From AA29 sp041481445 (GTDB lineage Bacteria; Acidobacteriota; Vicinamibacteria; Fen-336), in assembly GCA_041481445.1 (NCBI GenBank), contig JBGPBV010000054.1, positions 1 through 39,755 on the forward strand: a DNA stretch of 39,755 bases, given 5' to 3'. The position numbers and the translations under genes were made by a program. The notes beneath the pieces were generated by a model, which was given only the letters and a program-made list of their open reading frames with translations, ran no database searches and was not told the DNA's origin. Positions 24,519 through 32,125 of this stretch are shown here, piece after piece; the stretch's first letter is position 1, and the number at the start of each line of letters is the position of its first letter.

Positions 24519-24719
24519 ATGATCGAAGGTACGGTGAAGTGGTTCAACGAGGCGAAGGGTTTCGGTTTCCTCTCCCGCGAGGGCGGGCCGGACGTCTTCG
24601 TGCATCACTCGGAGATCCGGGCTGAGGGGTTCCGCACCCTCAACGAGGGTGACCGTGTGCGTTTCGAGGTCGTGGACAGCCCGAAGGGGCCGCGCGCGGC
24701 GAACGTCACGAAGATCTAA
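24519..24719 (+). CDS. Cold-shock domain protein (CspA family)
   Basis: This 66-residue single cold-shock (OB-fold) protein binds single-stranded RNA and DNA. Both RNA-binding motifs are intact: RNP1 as KGFGFL and RNP2 as VFVHHS, with the start MIEGTVKWFNEAKGFGFL typical of the family. AAGGAGG lies 10 nt before the ATG. A near-consensus promoter and a ~115-nt leader precede it, and an intrinsic terminator follows, so it is a self-contained transcription unit. That arrangement is usual for highly expressed csp genes. It may equally be a constitutive, non-cold-induced paralogue. Confidence 0.97.
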   Translation: MIEGTVKWFNEAKGFGFLSREGGPDVFVHHSEIRAEGFRTLNEGDRVRFEVVDSPKGPRAANVTKI

Positions 24720-24749
24720 CCGCCTCGACCACGGATCCAACGATCCAGG

Positions 24750-24781
24750 CGCCCGGGACCGCAAGGTTCCGGGCGTTTTTT
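24750..24781 (+). terminator. Rho-independent terminator of the cold-shock gene
   Basis: CGCCCGGGACC and GGTTCCGGGCG form an 11-bp stem (one G-U pair) closed by a GCAA tetraloop, followed by TTTTTT (24776-24781). The GNRA loop should make it unusually stable. This is the clearest plus-strand terminator in the window. Confidence 0.9.
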
Positions 24782-24847
24782 GTTGGCGCAAAGCGAAATC
24801 TGGGAGCGCGGCGCCCGCGCAGCGGGCGGCGCCGCGGTGGGGGGTTT

Positions 24848-24897
24848 CAGGGGGGGCCGCGAAGCGCCAACCGCTGTCGGCGCGAGTGCCCCCCCTG
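24848..24897. repeat. G-run inverted repeat (CAGGGGGGGC / GCCCCCCCTG)
   Basis: A perfect 10-bp inverted repeat (24848-24857 and 24888-24897), extendable by TTT/AGA on the outside, encloses 30 nt. The loop carries its own CGCG arms. It lies in the 231-nt gap between the cold-shock and DHH genes and resembles the element at 10708-10740. Confidence 0.55.
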
Positions 24898-24924
24898 AGA
24901 TTGAAGAAGACCACGCGGCAGACG

Positions 24925-24930
24925 TACGAT
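24925..24930 (+). promoter_or_regulatory. -10 element of the DHH phosphoesterase gene
   Basis: TACGAT lies 20 nt before the ATG at 24951, with GGAGG in between. Confidence 0.4.
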
Positions 24931-24950
24931 CTCCCGTTTCGGAGGCTCCC

Positions 24951-25847
24951 ATGCGCCTGGTTACGCGAGGGGATCTGGACGGGCTCACCTGCGCCGTCCT
25001 CATCACCAGTTGCGAGGACGTCGAAGAGATCGTGCTCGTCCATCCGCAGGACATCACGGACAAGCGCCTGCACATCACCGAGGACGACATCATCGCGAAC
25101 CTGCCCTACCAGACCGGCGTGGGCAAGTGGTTCGACCATCACCTGCTCACGCAGAGCAACGAGCGGCCGCCCGCCCACTTCGACGGCCGATACGGGCTCG
25201 CCCCCAGCGCCGCCCGCATGGTCTACGAGTACTACCTTCCCCGCCGCGCCGACCTCCAGCGCTACGAGCGTCTGCTGGCGGAGACGGACCGCCTCGACTC
25301 CGCGCAGCTCACCGTCGACGACGTGCTCGAGCCGAAGGACTACATCCTGCTCGGCTATACCCTCGACCCGCGCACCGGCCTCGGCGACTACCAGAGCTAT
25401 TTCCGCAAGATGGTGGGCTGGCTCAAGACGGCCGGGATCGACGAGGTGATGGGCCAGCCGGAGGTGAAGGAGCGGATCGAGCGCATCCGCGCGCAGGACT
25501 CCGCCTTCCGCGAGCGCACCAGGGCCTGCTCCCGCCTCGACGGCAACGTGGTGTTCACCGACTTCCGCAACGAGAGCCCGCTGCCCATCGGCAACCGCTT
25601 CCTGGTCTACACGCTCTTCCCGGCCGCCAACATCTCCCTGCGCGTGCACTGGGGGCCCAGCCGCGAGCACGTGGCGGCCGCGGCCGGCCATTCCATCTTC
25701 AACCGGACGAGCCGCACCAACGTCGGAGAGCTCATGGCGCTGTACGGCGGAGGCGGGCACCGCGGTGCGGGAACCTGCCTGCTTCTCACCGGCTCCGCGG
25801 AGACCCAGATCGCGGAGATCATGGCCACCATGAAGAAGGATGGCTGA
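24951..25847 (+). CDS. DHH-family phosphoesterase
   Basis: This 298-residue protein has the two-domain DHH/DHHA1 layout. The N-terminal RGDLDGLTCAVLI gives the DxDG metal motif, and KWFDHHLLTQ the DHH signature. The C-terminal GELMALYGGGGHRGAGTC is the DHHA1 glycine-rich substrate motif. Related enzymes include exopolyphosphatase-like proteins, RecJ and oligoribonucleotide/cyclic-dinucleotide phosphodiesterases. There is no extra domain to separate these, so the substrate is open. ATG 24951 with GGAGG is preferred to an in-frame extension across the G-run repeat, which has poor coding character. The metAP gene follows after 18 nt but has its own -10 element. Confidence 0.9.
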   Translation: MRLVTRGDLDGLTCAVLITSCEDVEEIVLVHPQDITDKRLHITEDDIIANLPYQTGVGKWFDHHLLTQSNERPPAHFDGRYGLAPSAARMVYEYYLPRRADLQRYERLLAETDRLDSAQLTVDDVLEPKDYILLGYTLDPRTGLGDYQSYFRKMVGWLKTAGIDEVMGQPEVKERIERIRAQDSAFRERTRACSRLDGNVVFTDFRNESPLPIGNRFLVYTLFPAANISLRVHWGPSREHVAAAAGHSIFNRTSRTNVGELMALYGGGGHRGAGTCLLLTGSAETQIAEIMATMKKDG

Positions 25848-25850
25848 GCC

Positions 25851-25859
25851 TGCTACCCT
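25851..25859 (+). promoter_or_regulatory. Extended -10 promoter of the methionine aminopeptidase gene
   Basis: TG-C-TACCCT ends 6 nt before the TTG start codon at 25866. That spacing puts the transcription start at or next to the start codon, predicting a leaderless mRNA. Confidence 0.45.
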
Positions 25860-25865
25860 AGGGGC

Positions 25866-26765
25866 TTGAGCCTGTCGCCGGGAGTCCTCGAGAATCTGCG
25901 GGACGCGGGACGCATCGCTTCGGCGGCGCGCGAGGCGGGAGCGCGGCTGATCGTGCCCGGGGCCGCCCTGCGCGAGGTCTGCGAGACCGTCGAGCACGAG
26001 ATCACCCGGCGCGGAGGCGGGCTCGCCTTCCCCGTCCAGTCGTCACGCAACGAGGTGGCCGCCCACTACTGCGCCTCCCCGGAGGACGCGACGGTCTACG
26101 TGGAGGGGGATCTGGCCAAGCTCGACCTCGGCGTCCACGTGGACGGCTGGGTGGTGGACACCGCCCTCACCGTCAACGTCGGCGACCGCGCCGAGAACCG
26201 CCCGTTCGTCGAGGCGGCGCGGGCGGCCCTGGAATCCGCGATCGCGACCGCGGGACCGGGAGTGGCCGTCCGCCGCGTCTCCCAGGCCATCGAGCTGACC
26301 CTCCGCAAGTACGGGATGCGGCCCATGCAGCACCTGTGCGGCCACGGCGTCTCGCGCTGGACCGTGCACTGCCCGCCCGCCATCCCGAACGCCGTGGACG
26401 CCAGCGGCGACCACCTCCAGCCGGACGCGGTGGTGGCGGTCGAGCCCTTCGCCACCGACGGCGAGGGCGAGGTCCTCGAGCGCGGACCGGCCGAGGTGTT
26501 CCGTCTCGACCCGCGGCGCTCCCCGGGCGCTCACGGAGAGCCGGGGGTGGTGGCGGCCATCCGCGGCTTCAACGGCCTCCCCTTCGCGCGGCGACAGCTC
26601 GCGGGATTCCCGCGGGAGGCGGTGGAAGAGACGCTACGCGCCCTGCGCGCGGCCGGGCAGCTGGGCGTCTACCCGCCGCTGGTGGAGTCCAAGCAGCGGA
26701 AGGTCGCGCAGGCGGAACATACGCTCTACCTGGGGACGGACGGCGTGGAGGTCTTGACCCGGTGA
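25866..26765 (+). CDS. map: Type II methionyl aminopeptidase (archaeal/eukaryotic type)
   Basis: This 299-residue metalloprotease removes the initiator Met from nascent proteins. The five metal ligands expected for the pita-bread fold can be placed: Asp87 (AKLDLGVHVDG), Asp98 (WVVDTALTV), His160 (CGHGVSRWTVH), Glu193 (VVAVEPFATDGEGEV) and Glu284 (QAEHTLYL). The motif spacing, the ~50-residue insert between the FATDG segment and the C-terminus (GFNGLPFARRQLAGFP), and the length are those of the archaeal type II enzyme, not the ~260-residue bacterial type I. The start is TTG with no Shine-Dalgarno sequence. It converges on the small gene at 26776. Most bacteria use type I, so horizontal acquisition is likely. 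Confidence 0.92.
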   Translation: MSLSPGVLENLRDAGRIASAAREAGARLIVPGAALREVCETVEHEITRRGGGLAFPVQSSRNEVAAHYCASPEDATVYVEGDLAKLDLGVHVDGWVVDTALTVNVGDRAENRPFVEAARAALESAIATAGPGVAVRRVSQAIELTLRKYGMRPMQHLCGHGVSRWTVHCPPAIPNAVDASGDHLQPDAVVAVEPFATDGEGEVLERGPAEVFRLDPRRSPGAHGEPGVVAAIRGFNGLPFARRQLAGFPREAVEETLRALRAAGQLGVYPPLVESKQRKVAQAEHTLYLGTDGVEVLTR

Positions 26766-26775
26766 GCCGGAGAGG

Positions 26776-26991
26776 CTACTTCGGCTGCTCCTCTTCGTCG
26801 AGGAGGTCGTAGGGGAGGGGCTGGGGCCCGGGCACGATCCCGGCGATGTCCGGATCGTCCGAGGCCAGGCGGTCGGGCTTGACCTTCGTCTCCTTGCGCT
26901 CGACGCGCTTGGCCGCCTTCTCACGGGCGCGCTCCTGCCGCGCGATCTCCTTCTGCCGCTTCGCGAAAGTGGCTCGTCCTCTATTGGCCAT
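26776..26991 (-). CDS. Small basic helical protein of unknown function
   Basis: This 71-residue protein begins MANRGRATFAKRQKEIARQE and continues with an ~45-residue stretch of alternating Lys/Arg and Glu. This is a single charged helix, probably coiled-coil or RNA-binding. It ends in an acidic, Pro-rich tail (PDIAGIVPGPQPLPYDLL, then DEEEQ). Similar small proteins are seen in many soil bacteria as uncharacterised, but no family name is claimed. ATG 26991 is chosen because coding character fades upstream. TATAAT on the minus strand at 27046-27051 gives a leader of about 50 nt. The gene converges on metAP with a 10-nt gap and is divergent from the SUI1 gene. Confidence 0.75.
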   Translation of the reverse strand: MANRGRATFAKRQKEIARQERAREKAAKRVERKETKVKPDRLASDDPDIAGIVPGPQPLPYDLLDEEEQPK

Positions 26992-27045
26992 AGGATCCGC
27001 TCGCTTCCTGCGAGGCTCTCCGGCCCCGCGCTCGCCGAACAGCGA

Positions 27046-27051
27046 ATTATA
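27046..27051 (-). promoter_or_regulatory. -10 element TATAAT of the small basic protein gene
   Basis: The minus strand has TATATAATT, a perfect -10 hexamer in an A/T-rich island. It lies about 55 nt upstream of the ATG at 26991. The -35 is weak. Confidence 0.5.
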
Positions 27052-27092
27052 TATCACGGGGCACCGGAGCCGTTCGCCGCGGCCCCGAGCCG

Positions 27093-27101
27093 TGCTAGAA
27101 G
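27093..27101 (+). promoter_or_regulatory. Extended -10 of the SUI1 homologue
   Basis: TG-C-TAGAAG ends 8 nt before the ATG at 27110, again suggesting a leaderless or nearly leaderless mRNA. Confidence 0.4.
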
Positions 27102-27109
27102 GATCGAGC

Positions 27110-27466
27110 ATGCGCAAGCGGGAAAAGGGGGCGGACGACGCCGCCACACGGCTCGTCTACTCGACGGGCGGCGAGACCCCTCGCCTTCCGGGGTCCGCGC
27201 CGCGCGCGACCGCCGTCTCGCTCGCCCGCGCCTCCGGCGGCAAGGGCATCCGGCTGCGGCTGGAGACGCGGCCGGGGGGCCGGGTGGTGACGCTCGTGCT
27301 GGGCCTGGTCGGCCGCGACGAGGAGCTCGCGTCGGTCGCGAAGGCGCTCAAGTCCGCCTGCGGCACCGGCGGCACGGTGAAGGACGGGGTGGTCGAGCTG
27401 CAGGGCGACCATCGGGCGACCGCGCAGGCGGCCCTGGCCGCGCGCGGCCTCAAGGCGCGCATCTGA
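27110..27466 (+). CDS. SUI1/YciH-like translation initiation factor homologue
   Basis: This 118-residue protein has a basic, disordered N-terminus (MRKREKGADDAATRLVYSTG). A C-terminal SUI1 domain (about 40-118) shows KGIRLRLETRPGGRVVTLVLGL, the lysine-rich LASVAKALKSACGTGGTVK and VVELQGDHRATAQAAL, which match the eIF1-like fold. Bacterial YciH-type proteins act in start-codon fidelity or under stress, though their role is less clear than that of eIF1. The SDR gene starts 13 nt downstream with its own GGAGGA, so they are likely co-transcribed. A leaderless mRNA is predicted for the SUI1 gene itself. Confidence 0.9.
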   Translation: MRKREKGADDAATRLVYSTGGETPRLPGSAPRATAVSLARASGGKGIRLRLETRPGGRVVTLVLGLVGRDEELASVAKALKSACGTGGTVKDGVVELQGDHRATAQAALAARGLKARI

Positions 27467-27479
27467 CCGGAGGAACGTG

Positions 27480-28343
27480 ATGGAGCCTTTCGAGCCTTTC
27501 CGCAAGGACCTGCTGGCCGGCAAGACGACCGTGATCACGGGCGGCGGCACCGGCCTGGGCCGGTCGATGGCCCTGCGCCTGGCCTCTCTCGGGGCCAGGG
27601 TCGGCATCGTCGGCCGCCGCCCACCCCCGCTCGAGGAGACGGTGGGCGCGATCCGCGCCGCCGGCGGGCAGGCCGCCTTCGCTTCCGCGGACATCCGCGA
27701 GCCGGAGGCGGTCGCGCGCGCGATCGACGCGCTGGAGGCGGAGCTCGGTCCCGTGAACCAGCTGGTCAACAACGCGGCCGGGAACTTCCTCGCCCCCTCG
27801 GAGGATCTCTCCGCGAACGCCTTCAACTCGGTCGTGCAGATCGTCCTGTACGGCAGCTTCCACTGCACCCGCGAGGTCGGACGGCGGCTGATCGCGCGCC
27901 AGGCCCCGGGCGAGATGCTGTCGATCGTGACCAGCTACGCGGAGACGGGATCCGCGTTCGTGCTGCCGTCCGCGGTGGCCAAGGCGGGCGTGCTGGCCAT
28001 GACGCGGTCGCTGGCCGTGGAGTGGGCGGCCTACGGCATCCGCCTCAACGCGGTCGCGCCCGGGCCGTTCCCCACCGAGGGCGCCTTCAGCCGGCTGATG
28101 CCGGGCTCGGAGATGGAGAAGCAGGCGCGGCGCCGCATCCCCTCGCGCCGGTTCGGCGAGCACTGGGAGCTTTCGAACCTGGTCGCCTACCTGATGAGCG
28201 ACGCCAGCCCCTACCAGACGGGCGACCTCGTCACCATCGACGGCGCCGAGGCCCTCTTCTCCGGCCAGCAGTTCGCGGGCTTCGTGCACCTCGACCGCGC
28301 CGCGGCCAAGGACCTGATGGCGTCCCTCAAGCCGAAGCGGTGA
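27480..28343 (+). CDS. Short-chain dehydrogenase, 2,4-dienoyl-CoA reductase type
   Basis: This 287-residue SDR has the NADPH motif TGGGTGLGR (about 22-30), NNAAGNF, and the segment TSYAETGSAFVLPSAVAKAGVLAMTRSLAVEW. The lysine lies in SAVAKAGV, where the usual Tyr of YxxxK is replaced. That pattern is typical of the 2,4-dienoyl-CoA reductase (DECR/FadH-like) branch, which reduces dienoyl-CoAs in beta-oxidation of unsaturated fatty acids. The Pro/Gly motif VAPGPFPTEGAFSRL also fits this branch. GGAGGA lies 5 nt before ATG 27480; GTG at 27477 is too close to it. It overlaps the hydrolase gene by GTGA. An alternative is a 3-oxoacyl reductase. Confidence 0.88.
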   Translation: MEPFEPFRKDLLAGKTTVITGGGTGLGRSMALRLASLGARVGIVGRRPPPLEETVGAIRAAGGQAAFASADIREPEAVARAIDALEAELGPVNQLVNNAAGNFLAPSEDLSANAFNSVVQIVLYGSFHCTREVGRRLIARQAPGEMLSIVTSYAETGSAFVLPSAVAKAGVLAMTRSLAVEWAAYGIRLNAVAPGPFPTEGAFSRLMPGSEMEKQARRRIPSRRFGEHWELSNLVAYLMSDASPYQTGDLVTIDGAEALFSGQQFAGFVHLDRAAAKDLMASLKPKR

Positions 28344-29167
28344 CGGGGGACGCTCCGTCCCTTCCCGTCTCCGATCCCGAGCCCCGCCGGCTGGAGCTGG
28401 CCCACGGCGTCCTCACCTACACCGACGAGGGTCCGCTCGGCGCGCCCGCGCTGATCGCCGTGCACGGCATCCCGGGAACGGGGCGGGACTTCCGCTACCT
28501 CGCCCCCCAGCTCACCCCCGCCGTGCGGGTCGTCCGCGTCGACCTGCCCGGCTTCGGAGGGAGCGCGGCGGTCGCGGATGCGGTGGCCACCCTCCGCGGC
28601 CGCGCCCGCGTGGTGCTCGCCCTGGCCGATGCCCTGGGCCTCGAGCAGTTCGCGGTGGCGGGGCACTCGATGGGCGGCGGCACCGCTCTCGTGCTCGCCG
28701 CCGACCACCAGACACGCGTGCGTCGCCTGGTCCTGATCGCCAGCCTCGCCCTGCGCCTGCACCGCGGGCTGGGCGCCCCGCCGCGCCTCTTCGCCTGGAT
28801 GAGCCGCGGCCTGGAAGTGCCCGGCCTGTCCGCGCTGCTCTTGCCGTGGATGCGCGCCCAGTACCGCCGGCGGCGCTTCCCGGGCGTGGACGAGAAGACG
28901 CGCGGGGAGTTCGCCCTGCACTTCCGCGCCTTCTCGGCCGCGGACTTCGAGCTGCTGCGCGCCTCCGTGCGACGGCCGTTGCCTCCATCCATGGTCGCCT
29001 ACGCGAGGGACGATCACATGATCGAGACGGAGATCGCGGAAGAGCTGGCGGCGGCGCTGCCGGCCGCTCGCGTCCTCGCCTTCGACCAGGGTGGGCACAA
29101 CATCCAGAAATCGAGGGCGATCGAGCTGGGGGCGGCGATCCGGGAGCTGCTGGGCGCGGAGGGTTGA
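28340..29167 (+). CDS. Alpha/beta hydrolase
   Basis: This 275-residue protein starts at GTG 28340, overlapping the SDR stop codon as GTGA, so the two are co-translated. The oxyanion loop reads AVHGIPGTGRDF, the nucleophile elbow GHSMGGG, the catalytic acid lies in ARDDHMIE and the His in FDQGGHNIQKS. The cap region (about 130-195) is basic (MRAQYRRRRFPG). The family includes esterases, lipases, thioesterases and haloalkane-type enzymes, and the substrate cannot be fixed. Being coupled to a dienoyl-CoA-reductase-type SDR, a thioesterase or acyl-ester role is attractive but unproved. It converges on the cytochrome gene with a 3-nt gap. Confidence 0.9.
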   Translation: MTGDAPSLPVSDPEPRRLELAHGVLTYTDEGPLGAPALIAVHGIPGTGRDFRYLAPQLTPAVRVVRVDLPGFGGSAAVADAVATLRGRARVVLALADALGLEQFAVAGHSMGGGTALVLAADHQTRVRRLVLIASLALRLHRGLGAPPRLFAWMSRGLEVPGLSALLLPWMRAQYRRRRFPGVDEKTRGEFALHFRAFSAADFELLRASVRRPLPPSMVAYARDDHMIETEIAEELAAALPAARVLAFDQGGHNIQKSRAIELGAAIRELLGAEG

Positions 29168-29170
29168 GCG

Positions 29171-29938
29171 TCAGTACGGGTGCGCGCGCACCCAGTGCAC
29201 GTACTCGACCAGCTGGTCGACGTCCGCGGGCGAGACGTGCCCGCGATAGGCGGGCATCTGGATCACCTGGCGGTCCATGTAGAACCGCGCGATCCGGTTC
29301 TCCTGCAGCCGTCGCGGACGCCCGTCGAGCACCCACTCGCGGATCTCCGCGTCGTCCTTGGCCAGCTCCGGGAAGTCGTGGCCGTCCCAGGCGGGGATGT
29401 AGCCCTTGAACGACTTCGGGTTCGGCATCGACCCGCGACCCTGGGGGCCGTGACAGTTGAAGCAGCCCAGCCGCGTGGCGACCTCGCGTCCGTCCGCGGG
29501 CTTCTGGTCCTGGGGATTCTCGAAGTCGGCCACCGCCTTCACGAAGGCCACGAGGTCGTCCGTCTCGTGCTCGGAGAGATGGCCGCGCCAGGCCGGCATC
29601 CGGATGACCGCGCCCGCCCGCAGCTTCATCTGCTCGGGGTCGTTGCGCACCCGCCTGGGCAGGCCGTCGAGGATCCACTCGCGGATCTCGCCCTCGTTCT
29701 GCGCGTACATGGTGATGAGGCCGCCCGAGAACGGCGGGATCTCGTCGAGGCCGTGACCGGGGTCGGCCATGCCGCGGATGCCGCCCGGGCCGTGACAGGT
29801 GAAGCAGCCCTTCTCGGAGGCGACCGCCCAGCCCCGCTGCACCCGGCTGACGTTCTTGCCGCGCCAGTAGCGGACGGAGAGGGCGGCGACGGCGAGCAGG
29901 ATGGCGATGGCGGCCAGCGCCCGCTGCGTCCGGCTCAC
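29171..29938 (-). CDS. Membrane-anchored di-heme cytochrome c (duplicated domain)
   Basis: This 255-residue protein starts at GTG 29938 with GGGAGG just upstream. It begins with an uncleaved-looking anchor (about 8-27, ALAAIAILLAVAALSVRYW). Two c-type cytochrome domains follow, each with CxxCH (CFTCH and CFNCH) and a Met ligand in a near-identical context (IRMPAWRGHLS and IQMPAYRGHVS). The halves share further text (EIREWILDGLPRRV versus EIREWVLDGRPRRL), so the gene arose by tandem duplication. It should carry electrons at the outer face of the inner membrane. Upstream ATG 29958 is out of frame and stops at once. It is divergent from oligopeptidase B. Confidence 0.92.
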   Translation of the reverse strand: MSRTQRALAAIAILLAVAALSVRYWRGKNVSRVQRGWAVASEKGCFTCHGPGGIRGMADPGHGLDEIPPFSGGLITMYAQNEGEIREWILDGLPRRVRNDPEQMKLRAGAVIRMPAWRGHLSEHETDDLVAFVKAVADFENPQDQKPADGREVATRLGCFNCHGPQGRGSMPNPKSFKGYIPAWDGHDFPELAKDDAEIREWVLDGRPRRLQENRIARFYMDRQVIQMPAYRGHVSPADVDQLVEYVHWVRAHPY

Positions 29939-30030
29939 TCCCGCCTCCCGCGCCCCATGACTCCCACCTGTAGCATACGCAGGGTGGCCGCCGGGCGCCA
30001 AGGCGGGCCGCCGGCCGTCCCTTCGTCGTG

Positions 30031-30039
30031 TGCTACCTT
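30031..30039 (+). promoter_or_regulatory. Extended -10 promoter of oligopeptidase B
   Basis: TG-C-TACCTT ends 10 nt before the ATG at 30050, with GGAGGAG filling the space. The mRNA would carry only a few leader bases if transcription starts about 7 nt after the -10. Confidence 0.45.
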
Positions 30040-30049
30040 CGGAGGAGCC

Positions 30050-32125
30050 ATGACGTCGAACGTCCTCCCCTTCGGCAAGGCCGCGCTTCCCCGCCCTCCC
30101 GTCGCCGACCGGCGGCCGAAGGTGGACCTCGTCCACGGCGAGCGCCGGGTGGACGACTACTTCTGGATGCGGGACAAGGCCAACCCGGCGGTGGCCGCCT
30201 ACCTGGAGGCCGAGAACGCCTACGCGGACGCGGTCATGAAGCCGACCGAGGGCTTCCAGGGCGCGCTCTACGCCGAGATGCTGGCCCGCATCCAGGAGAC
30301 GGACGTGAACGTGCCCTACCGCCAGGGCGCGCACTTCTATTATTCGCGCACCGAGCAGGGCAAGCAGTACCCGATCTTCTGCCGCAGGAAGGAGAGCCTG
30401 GAGGCGCCGGAAGAGACCACGCTCGACCTGAACGTGCTGGCGGAGGGGCACCCCTTCATGGCCCTGGGCGCATACGCGGTCAGCGACGACGGCGCCCTGC
30501 TCGCCTACTCCACCGACTCCACCGGCTTCCGCCAGTACGACCTGTTCGTGAAGGACCTCGGCACGGGCGTGACCGGACTTCGCCTGGCCGAGAGGACGGG
30601 CTCGGTGGCCTGGGCCGCCGACAACCGGACGCTCTTCTACACGGTGGAGGACGAGGCCACCAAGCGGCAGTACCGCCTCTACCGCCACCGGCTCGGCGGC
30701 GGCCGCCCCGACGAGCTGGTGTTCGAGGAGCCGGACGAGGCCTTCAACATCGGGGTGGGCCGCACGCGCAGCCGCGCCTGGCTCGTCCTCGGGGCCGGGA
30801 GCCTCACCACCTCGGAGGCGCGCGTCCTGCCCGCGGGCGATCCCTTCGGCTCGTTCCGGACGCTGGCGCCGCGCGTGCACGACCAGGAGTACGACGTCGA
30901 CCACCACGGCGGGGACTTCTACTTCCGGGTGAACGACACCGGCCGCAACTTCCGCCTGGTGAAGGCGCCCCTCGATTCGCCGGGGCGCGAGAGCTGGACG
31001 GAGGTGGTCCCGCACCGCCCCGAGGTCATGCTGGAGGGCGTCGACCTCTTCGAGGGCTTCTACGTCCTCCTCGAGCGGGAGAAGGGCCTGCCCCGCCTGC
31101 GGGTCGTGGGCTTCGGCTCGGGGGCGGTCCAGGACATCCCCTTCCCCGAGCCCGCCTATTCGGCCTTCCCCGGCCCCAACCTGGAGTTCGAGACCCGCAA
31201 GTACCGTTACTCGTACGAATCGCTGGTCACGCCGCGCTCGATCCTCGACTACGACGTGGACACGCGGGCCTCCCTTCTCCTCAAGGAGCAGCCCGTGCTC
31301 GGGGGCTACGACCGCACCCTCTACGCCTCCGAGCGGCTCTTCGCCTCCGCGCCCGACGGCGTCCGCCTTCCCCTATCGATTGTCTATAGGAAGGACACGC
31401 CGCGGGACGGCTCCGCCCCCATGCTCCTGGGCGGCTACGGCGCCTACGGGCTCCCGCTGCCGGTGACCTTCTCGTCCGCCCGCCTGAGCCTGCTCGACCG
31501 CGGCTTCGTGGTGGCCCTGGCCCACGTCCGCGGCGGGGGCGAGATGGGCAAGCCCTGGCACGACGACGGCCGCATGATGAAGAAGCGGAACACCTTCACG
31601 GACTTCATCGCTGCCGCCGAGCACCTGGTCGCCTGCCGCTACACGTCGCCCTTTCGCCTGGTCGTCGAGGGCGGGAGCGCGGGCGGGCTGCTGATGGGCG
31701 CGGTCACCAACCTGCGGCCCGATCTCTTCAAGGCCGTCGTGTCGCACGTGCCGTTCGTGGACGTGGTCAACACCATGCTGGACGCGACGCTGCCCCTCAC
31801 CGTCGGCGAGTACGAGGAGTGGGGGAACCCGCAGAACCGGGCGGAGTACGACTACATCAAGACCTACTGCCCCTATACGAACCTGGACGGCAAGGGGTAC
31901 CCTTCCCTGCTCGTGAAGACCTCCTTCAACGACAGCCAGGTCATGTACTGGGAGCCCGCGAAGTACGTGGCGAAGCTGCGGACGCTCAAGACGGACCTGA
32001 ACCCGCTCCTGCTCAAGACCAACATGGGCGCGGGGCACGGCGGGGCCTCCGGCCGCTACGACCGCCTGCACGAGATCGCGTTCGACTACGCCTTCGTCCT
32101 GGGCCAGGTGGGGATCGGTCGATGA
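30050..32125 (+). CDS. ptrB: Oligopeptidase B (prolyl oligopeptidase family S9A)
   Basis: This 691-residue cytoplasmic serine peptidase cleaves short peptides after basic residues. The N-terminal ~410 residues form the seven-bladed gating propeller, opening with DLVHGERRVDDYFWMRDKAN. The catalytic domain has the nucleophile in EGGSAGGLLMGAV (Ser543), the acid in SFNDSQVMYWEPAKY (Asp628), and the His in MGAGHGGASGR (His663). The RGGGEMGKPWHDDG and TFTDFIAAAEHL segments are typical. No signal peptide is visible. Length matches E. coli PtrB (about 686). ATGA overlap with the following aldehyde dehydrogenase couples their translation. Confidence 0.95.
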   Translation: MTSNVLPFGKAALPRPPVADRRPKVDLVHGERRVDDYFWMRDKANPAVAAYLEAENAYADAVMKPTEGFQGALYAEMLARIQETDVNVPYRQGAHFYYSRTEQGKQYPIFCRRKESLEAPEETTLDLNVLAEGHPFMALGAYAVSDDGALLAYSTDSTGFRQYDLFVKDLGTGVTGLRLAERTGSVAWAADNRTLFYTVEDEATKRQYRLYRHRLGGGRPDELVFEEPDEAFNIGVGRTRSRAWLVLGAGSLTTSEARVLPAGDPFGSFRTLAPRVHDQEYDVDHHGGDFYFRVNDTGRNFRLVKAPLDSPGRESWTEVVPHRPEVMLEGVDLFEGFYVLLEREKGLPRLRVVGFGSGAVQDIPFPEPAYSAFPGPNLEFETRKYRYSYESLVTPRSILDYDVDTRASLLLKEQPVLGGYDRTLYASERLFASAPDGVRLPLSIVYRKDTPRDGSAPMLLGGYGAYGLPLPVTFSSARLSLLDRGFVVALAHVRGGGEMGKPWHDDGRMMKKRNTFTDFIAAAEHLVACRYTSPFRLVVEGGSAGGLLMGAVTNLRPDLFKAVVSHVPFVDVVNTMLDATLPLTVGEYEEWGNPQNRAEYDYIKTYCPYTNLDGKGYPSLLVKTSFNDSQVMYWEPAKYVAKLRTLKTDLNPLLLKTNMGAGHGGASGRYDRLHEIAFDYAFVLGQVGIGR

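Noticed and set aside
24780..24950. In-frame 57-codon extension of the DHH protein
   Set aside because: It would be translated across the G-run inverted repeat and starts within the terminator T-tract. The ATG at 24951 has its own -10 and GGAGG.
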